This document shows, one piece after another, positions 59,772 through 64,000 of a stretch of DNA of 64,000 bases. Source of the stretch: Haloterrigena gelatinilytica (GTDB lineage: Archaea > Halobacteriota > Halobacteria > Halobacteriales > Natrialbaceae); assembly GCF_013342145.1 (NCBI RefSeq), contig NZ_JABUQZ010000001.1:3844001-3908000 (forward strand), read 5' to 3'. Position 1 is the stretch's first letter. Every line of letters begins with the position of its first letter. The position numbers and the translations under genes are program-made. Below the pieces are notes generated by a model. The model was given only the letters and a program-made list of their open reading frames with translations. It was not told the origin of the DNA and ran no database searches.

Positions 59772-60863
59772 TCAACAATCGGTGTCGGCGGCGGGGAGCG
59801 TGAACGTAAAGGTCGCTCCCGCGTCCGGTTCGGACTCGACCCAGATGCGCCCGTCGTGGCGGTCGACGATCCGTTGACAGAGCGCCAGTCCGATCCCGGT
59901 GCCCTCGTACTCCTCGTGGCTGTGCAGGCGCTGAAACACGTCGAAGATCCGCTCCTGATCGGCCGGTTCGATCCCGATCCCGTCGTCCTCGACGGCCACC
60001 CGCCACTCCGTCCCGTCGCGTTCCGCCCTGATGTGGATCCGCGGCGGCTCGTCGCCGCTGAACTCGATCGCGTTCGACAGCAGGTTCTGGAACACTTGTC
60101 GGAGCTGGTCGGGATCGCCGGAGACGCGGGGGAGCGTTTCGGCCGTGATCCGGGCGTCGCGCTCGTCGATCTTCACCTGGAGGTCCGCGAGCGCCTCCTC
60201 GAGGACGGCGTCCAGATCCGTCGGCTCCAGCGGGTTCCCCTCGCTGTCGACCCGGGAGTACTCGAGGAGGGCGTCGATCATGCTGCGCATGCGGTCGGCG
60301 CCGCCGATGGCGAACTCGAGGAACTCGTCGGCGTCGCCGTCGAGATCGTCGCCGTATCGGGCCTCGATCAGCTTGAGGTAACTCGAGACCATCCGCAGGG
60401 GCTCCTGTAAGTCGTGGCTGGCGGCGTAGGCGAACTGCTCGAGCGATCTGTTGGACTCCTCGAGGCGCGTGATGTAGCGGCGCAGCTCCATCGACTGGTT
60501 TCGCCGAACGAGGAGGGTGTTGATCCGCCGGAAGAGGGGATCCGGATCGATCGGCGCGTCGACGACGTCGTCGACGAGCAGCGGCGAGTCGCGGGTCTCC
60601 GGGTCCGGTAGCGAGATCCGAACCGTGCTGTCCCGGCGGCGAACGAGGACCACCGGACAGAAGACGGGATCGGTCGCTTCGACGCGTTCGCGGAGCGCGG
60701 CGTGGTACTCGGGGAACGTGCGGTCGTCGACGAGATAGAGGTCCGCGTCGCTAACCGACCGGTCCGTGATGACCTCGTACTGGTCGCCGAGGAGTTCTCG
60801 GACCGCGGCGCGGTTCCCCCGTTCTCCGATGAGCAACTGGATGGTGCTCTCACTCGATTTCAT
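59772..60863 (-). CDS. Histidine kinase with degenerate receiver-like N-terminus
   Basis: A 363-residue soluble kinase. Residues 1-120 resemble a response-regulator receiver (strand, helix and LYLVDDRTF) with D46/D47 at the phospho-acceptor position, but the acidic pair at the first strand is GE, so it may not be phosphorylated normally. A short coiled linker leads to the H-box FAYAASHDLQEPLRMVSSYL with H150, then N-box VFQNLLSNAIEFSG, G1 DDGIGIEP and G2 GTGIGLALCQRIV. It is 25 bp downstream of the KaiC-like gene, probably one operon. Confidence 0.9.
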   Translation of the reverse strand: MKSSESTIQLLIGERGNRAAVRELLGDQYEVITDRSVSDADLYLVDDRTFPEYHAALRERVEATDPVFCPVVLVRRRDSTVRISLPDPETRDSPLLVDDVVDAPIDPDPLFRRINTLLVRRNQSMELRRYITRLEESNRSLEQFAYAASHDLQEPLRMVSSYLKLIEARYGDDLDGDADEFLEFAIGGADRMRSMIDALLEYSRVDSEGNPLEPTDLDAVLEEALADLQVKIDERDARITAETLPRVSGDPDQLRQVFQNLLSNAIEFSGDEPPRIHIRAERDGTEWRVAVEDDGIGIEPADQERIFDVFQRLHSHEEYEGTGIGLALCQRIVDRHDGRIWVESEPDAGATFTFTLPAADTDC

Positions 60864-60888
60864 GTGTGGTGAGTTACTAGAGGGTCGC

Positions 60889-62367
60889 TTACGAACGCTC
60901 GAGGCGGCTGATATCGGACGGATCGTCGGTTCGAGGCGTTCCCTGCAGGATGCCGTAGAGCCCGGTCAGGGGATCGCCGACGCGGATCCCGTCTTCGGCG
61001 ATCTCGAACTCGCGCAGGGTGTGTTCGAACCTGCCGGTGCGCTTTTTCAGGACGCCGACGACCTTCCGGAGGCTGCCGTCCATCTCGACGTAACTCAGGA
61101 ACGCGATGTTGTCGGCGACGTAACTCAGGTTGCTGTCCGTCGCGCTCGAGATGCCCGTGATCTCGGTGATCTCGTTGGTGATCAACACCGTCACGCCGCG
61201 GCTCTTCAGGTACCGCGTGAGTCCGTGGAGTTCCCGGATCAACTCCGTCTCGTCGCCGCGAATCGAGACCGTGTAGCCGCCGATCCCGTCGATCATCACG
61301 ATATCCGTCTCCTGGCGGTCGATCTGCCGTTTGACCATGTGTGCGAACTCCTCGCTCGAGAGCGCGCGCGGTTCGATTTCGGTCGTCGACAGCGTCCCTT
61401 CCTCGCGGAGCCTCGAGACGGGAATGCCGATGGACTCCGAGCGGTGTTCGTACGTTTGGACGTCCTCCTCGAAGAGATAGATCGCCGACTTGAGTCCGTT
61501 TTCAGCCGCTTTCGCCAGGAACTGCGTCCCGGTGGACGTCTTTCCGGCGCCCGTCGGCCCGCTGATGAACGTCACGGTCCGTTGATCGAAGCCGCGACCG
61601 ATCAGCTCGTCGAGCCCGTCGATGCCGGACCGGAGCAGGTTCGATTCGAACGGCCGGTCGGTTCGCTCGGGCACGAGTTGCGGATAGACCTCGATCCCGT
61701 CGCCGCGGATCTCCATGCCGTGATCGCCCTCTCGCTGGCCGAGCGCGCGGTGTTTCGAGACCTGTATCCGGCGACCGCCCGCACCCCGATCCAGTTCGAT
61801 GATCCCGTCGCTGAGCGATCGGATCTCCGTGTCGTACTCCTGCTCCGGCGACGGCGTCGCGGTGGTGATGACGGTCACTTCCCCCTGCTTGAGAAACCGC
61901 ATGAACGAGAGGATCCGCTTGCGAAACTGGTGGTCGTTCGCCTCGACGTAGCGCAACTGCGTGATCGGATCGATGACGACGCGGTCCGGATCGATCTCGC
62001 GGATCGCGTCGTGGATATCCTGCGTGTACCGCTCCCGCTCGATATCGCTCGGGTCGACCAGATCGTACGAGTAATCCTCAGTGAAGAACTCGGAGTCCGG
62101 CCCCAGATCGAGAAACGCCGCGTCCGAGATATCGACGCCGACCGCCTCGCCGTTCGCGAGAATCTCCTCGCGCGACTCCTCGCCGTGAATGAACAGCACC
62201 GTCTCGTCGTTCCGTAGTCCTTCCTCGAGGAAGTGCATCCCGAGCAGGGTCTTTCCCGTTCCGGGCTTTCCCTGCACGAGATACATCCGACCGGTGACGA
62301 GGCCGCCACAAAGGAGTTCGTCGAGACCGTCGACCCCGCTCCGTATCGATGTAACGCGAGAATCCAT
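60889..62367 (-). CDS. Double-domain KaiC-like ATPase
   Basis: A 492-residue RecA-superfamily protein with two KaiC domains. Domain I has Walker A GKPGTGKT (33-40) and catalytic glutamates E63-E64; domain II has GPTGAGKT (270-277) and E300-E301. The DPITQLRYVE and NEITEITGISSATDSNLSYVAD segments match the KaiC fold; in cyanobacterial KaiC the adjacent Ser and Thr of domain II are autophosphorylated, and here the equivalent looks like Ser-Tyr (alignment by eye). Archaeal KaiC-like proteins have been tied to signalling rather than a proven clock. ATG at 62367. Operon with the histidine kinase downstream. Confidence 0.92.
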   Translation of the reverse strand: MDSRVTSIRSGVDGLDELLCGGLVTGRMYLVQGKPGTGKTLLGMHFLEEGLRNDETVLFIHGEESREEILANGEAVGVDISDAAFLDLGPDSEFFTEDYSYDLVDPSDIERERYTQDIHDAIREIDPDRVVIDPITQLRYVEANDHQFRKRILSFMRFLKQGEVTVITTATPSPEQEYDTEIRSLSDGIIELDRGAGGRRIQVSKHRALGQREGDHGMEIRGDGIEVYPQLVPERTDRPFESNLLRSGIDGLDELIGRGFDQRTVTFISGPTGAGKTSTGTQFLAKAAENGLKSAIYLFEEDVQTYEHRSESIGIPVSRLREEGTLSTTEIEPRALSSEEFAHMVKRQIDRQETDIVMIDGIGGYTVSIRGDETELIRELHGLTRYLKSRGVTVLITNEITEITGISSATDSNLSYVADNIAFLSYVEMDGSLRKVVGVLKKRTGRFEHTLREFEIAEDGIRVGDPLTGLYGILQGTPRTDDPSDISRLERS

Positions 62368-62490
62368 ACACCCGCTCACGAGAGTGGTCGTAATGAATGG
62401 ATTCCTTCGCGAATCGAATGACAGCGGCCGTACCGGTATTTTAGCGTGAATTACCACCGGTATTATATCCGGACGGCGGTCGGGAGCGAG

Positions 62491-63315
62491 CTACAGTTCG
62501 TACCGTTCGCCGTCGACCGCCAGCGGCTCCTCGAACGCCTCGTCGGCGGGGTAGTAGTGGGCGAGGTGGACCAGCCGCGTCCGCTCGGCGTTCAGTTCGG
62601 CGGCCAGATCGAGGGCGCCCTCCCGGGTCATGTGCTTCGTCCCGAACGTCCGAGGGACGCCGTCGTCGGTCTCGTGGCGTCCGCCGGCGGGGTGGTACTC
62701 GCAGAGGTTGGCGGGGACGATAGCGTCGGCCAGCAGCAGGTCTGGGTCGGCCAATACCTCGCGGGACTCTTCGGGAACGTTGTAGCTCGTATCGCCGGAG
62801 ACCGATAGCTTCGATCCGGTCACGGGGTCTTCGATCGCGAGTCCGTAACAGACCAGCGGCGGGTGTTCGACCGGCACCAGGGTGACGTCGAACCCGCAGA
62901 CGTGAATCGTCTCGAGGGGCGTCGTCGGGCGGACCTCGAGCGGATCGAGGTAGTGGTAGTCGTCGCGGACCGTTTCCGCGACGCTCTTTCCCGTCTGCGG
63001 GTCGGTCTCGTCGGCGGCGTAGACGGAAAGCGAGTCGAAGACCCGGAAGACGTTGCCGAGCCCGTCGAGGTGGTCGAAGTGGATGTGGGTGATGACGGCG
63101 GCGTCGGGCAGCGGCACGTCCTCGCGGAGGAACTGGTACCGAAAGTCCGGGCTGAAGTCGATCAGCAGCGACTCGTCGACCCGTTCGTTCTCGACGTGGA
63201 CGGAAAATCGGGTGCGCTCGACGCCGCGCTCGCGGGCGGCCTCGCAGGTGTCGCAGTCGCAGCCGACGGTCGGCGTGCCGGTGGTGTCGCCGGCGCCGAG
63301 CAGGGTTACGCGCAT
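62491..63315 (-). CDS. MBL-fold metal hydrolase (PhnP-like)
   Basis: A 274-residue metallo-beta-lactamase-fold protein. HIHFDHLDG gives the H77-x-H79-x-D81-H82 zinc motif. CDCDTC (C19, C21, C24) is the extra structural zinc site typical of PhnP-like phosphodiesterases. SGDTSYN and HLAHYYP supply later ligands. PhnP itself cleaves cyclic phosphate in phosphonate breakdown; no other phn gene is here. The ATG at 63315 is chosen over a GTG four codons earlier. It starts within a few bases of the end of a possible 47-residue upstream gene. Confidence 0.88.
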   Translation of the reverse strand: MRVTLLGAGDTTGTPTVGCDCDTCEAARERGVERTRFSVHVENERVDESLLIDFSPDFRYQFLREDVPLPDAAVITHIHFDHLDGLGNVFRVFDSLSVYAADETDPQTGKSVAETVRDDYHYLDPLEVRPTTPLETIHVCGFDVTLVPVEHPPLVCYGLAIEDPVTGSKLSVSGDTSYNVPEESREVLADPDLLLADAIVPANLCEYHPAGGRHETDDGVPRTFGTKHMTREGALDLAAELNAERTRLVHLAHYYPADEAFEEPLAVDGERYEL

Positions 63316-63317
63316 CG

Positions 63318-63461
63318 CTACGCCCACCTCAATGAGGGGACTCCGGCGGGCGCGGGCTGTGTTGCGGTCCGGTCCTCGAGGCCGTCGACTCGTCGCCGCG
63401 GGTGCGGACGGATCGCGTTGCCGTCGGCCGCCGCGTCGTCCTGTGGCGATCCATCGCTCAT
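63318..63461 (-). CDS. Possible 47-residue protein upstream of the MBL gene
   Basis: Read directly from sequence. ATG at 63461, MSDGSPQDDAAADGNAIRPH then an arginine/proline-rich rest, to a TAG at 63318-63320 just before the MBL start. No known family. In its favour: a TTTATG box is centred about 27 bp upstream of this ATG, the normal leaderless spacing, and the tight junction with the MBL start. Against: no conserved domain. If not coding, this is a 146-nt leader of the MBL mRNA. Confidence 0.35.
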   Translation of the reverse strand: MSDGSPQDDAAADGNAIRPHPRRRVDGLEDRTATQPAPAGVPSLRWA

Positions 63462-63484
63462 CGAGGTGTGATTAGCAGCCGTCG

Positions 63485-63490
63485 CATAAA
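63485..63490 (-). promoter_or_regulatory. TATA-like box upstream of the MBL operon
   Basis: TTTATG on the minus strand, centred about 27 bp before the ATG at 63461. It indicates transcription starts near 63461 rather than at the MBL start codon at 63315. Confidence 0.5.
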
Positions 63491-63534
63491 GGGTATTCCC
63501 CCATCTCCCGCCCCCGTCGGTCGAATCGGCTGGC

Positions 63535-63942
63535 TCACTCCACCGTTCCGGATTCGCTGTCGACGCGACCCTCGTGCTCGTGATCCCGCAGCAGGTCCGG
63601 TTCGACGTCCCGGAGGACGGCCTCGTGGGTCGCCTCGAGGACGACCGGCGGCGCGCTGTCTGCCTCGACGGCCTCGAGCCACCGCGCGACGCACAGACAC
63701 CACCGGTCGCCGGGCTCGAGGCCGGGGAACTCGAACTCCGGACGCGGCGTGACGAGGTCGTTGCCCCGCGCTCGGCTGAACCGCAGGAACTCCTCGGTCA
63801 TCACCGCACAGATCTCGTGGCGGCCGCGGTCGCCCTCGACGCGCCGGCAGCAGCCGTCCCGCAGGAAGCCCGCCATCGGGTCAGTGCTGCAGGGCTCGAG
63901 TTCGGTGCCGTAGACGTTCCGGTCCTCGAGGTCGTCGGTCAT
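63535..63942 (-). CDS. DUF2237 family protein
   Basis: A 135-residue protein of the conserved DUF2237 family. Visible family text: NVYGTELEPCSTDPMAGFLRDGCCR, HEICAVMTEEFLRFSRARGNDLVTPRPEFEFPGLEPGDRWCLCVARWLEA, with several conserved cysteines (PCS, GCC, EIC, WCLC), followed by a His/Asp/Glu tail. The cysteines may bind metal. Function unknown. ATG at 63942 gives a normal length. It is the last gene of the window; 63943-64000 hold nothing recognisable. Confidence 0.88.
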   Translation of the reverse strand: MTDDLEDRNVYGTELEPCSTDPMAGFLRDGCCRRVEGDRGRHEICAVMTEEFLRFSRARGNDLVTPRPEFEFPGLEPGDRWCLCVARWLEAVEADSAPPVVLEATHEAVLRDVEPDLLRDHEHEGRVDSESGTVE

Positions 63943-64000
63943 AGGCGGGCAGTCGGAGGCCGCCGGGAAAAGGGTGTGCGTCGCGGCCGACCGCGGAGGG

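Overview
The window is chromosomal DNA of a haloarchaeon. It is very GC-rich and rich in CTCGAG, and the proteins are strongly acidic. Secreted proteins carry Tat/lipobox signals. Many start codons have a TATA-like box centred about 27 bp upstream, as expected for leaderless archaeal transcripts. The informational genes are archaeal (ABCE1/Rli1, aIF2-gamma, Rpo7/RpoE', Spt4, S19e, PDCD5, class I LysRS). The codon style and gene set suggest the Natrialbales (Natrinema/Haloterrigena-like), which is an inference. No tRNA, rRNA, CRISPR array or complete insertion sequence was seen.

Layout. 1-8.8 kb: end of rli1, archaemetzincin, UPF0146, a membrane metalloprotease-like protein, a HAD hydrolase, a glycerophosphodiesterase, an LLM-type oxidoreductase, F420H2:NADP oxidoreductase, a BtuF-like protein and a JAMM protease. 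Three copies of a degenerate dispersed repeat lie in the gaps. 9-20.6 kb: sulfatase, DoxX, hisS, a sensor kinase, PP-loop protein/PDCD5/S19e, thiL, a site-2 protease, a MoaE fusion and a CapA-like phosphatase. 20.7-25 kb: pyrH-lysS (overlapping) and a PDZ-containing site-2 protease. 25-35 kb: PadR regulator, the PitA haem protein with a His-rich linker, several small haloarchaeal proteins, YgfZ, an MFS carrier and a DUF389 membrane protein. 35-43.6 kb: two divergent paralogous FAD oxidases, a MATE exporter, a geranylgeranyl-reductase-like flavoprotein, an overlapping cyclase/FAH-hydrolase pair and a second DoxX. 43.7-46.8 kb: the conserved archaeal cluster aIF2-gamma, PIN protein, rpo7, spt4, GTP-dependent dephospho-CoA kinase.

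48-57.3 kb is the most coherent functional island: phosphate and arsenic handling. pstS-pstC-pstA and pstB-phoU lie on the same strand but are split by a complete arsR-acr3-arsC operon. An AbrB-PhoU fusion regulator diverges from pstB across an AT-rich control region with palindromes. 57.5-64 kb holds a DUF5787 protein that reads as a PD-(D/E)xK nuclease with a cysteine cluster, a UspA protein, a cupredoxin-like lipoprotein without obvious copper ligands, a double-domain KaiC-like ATPase upstream of a histidine kinase, an MBL-fold hydrolase and a DUF2237 protein.

Three short genes (55, 48 and 47 codons) and several promoter elements were found by reading the gaps directly. The strongest leads are the split pst/ars island, the DUF5787 nuclease-like protein, the dispersed hairpin-containing repeat, and the KaiC-kinase pair.
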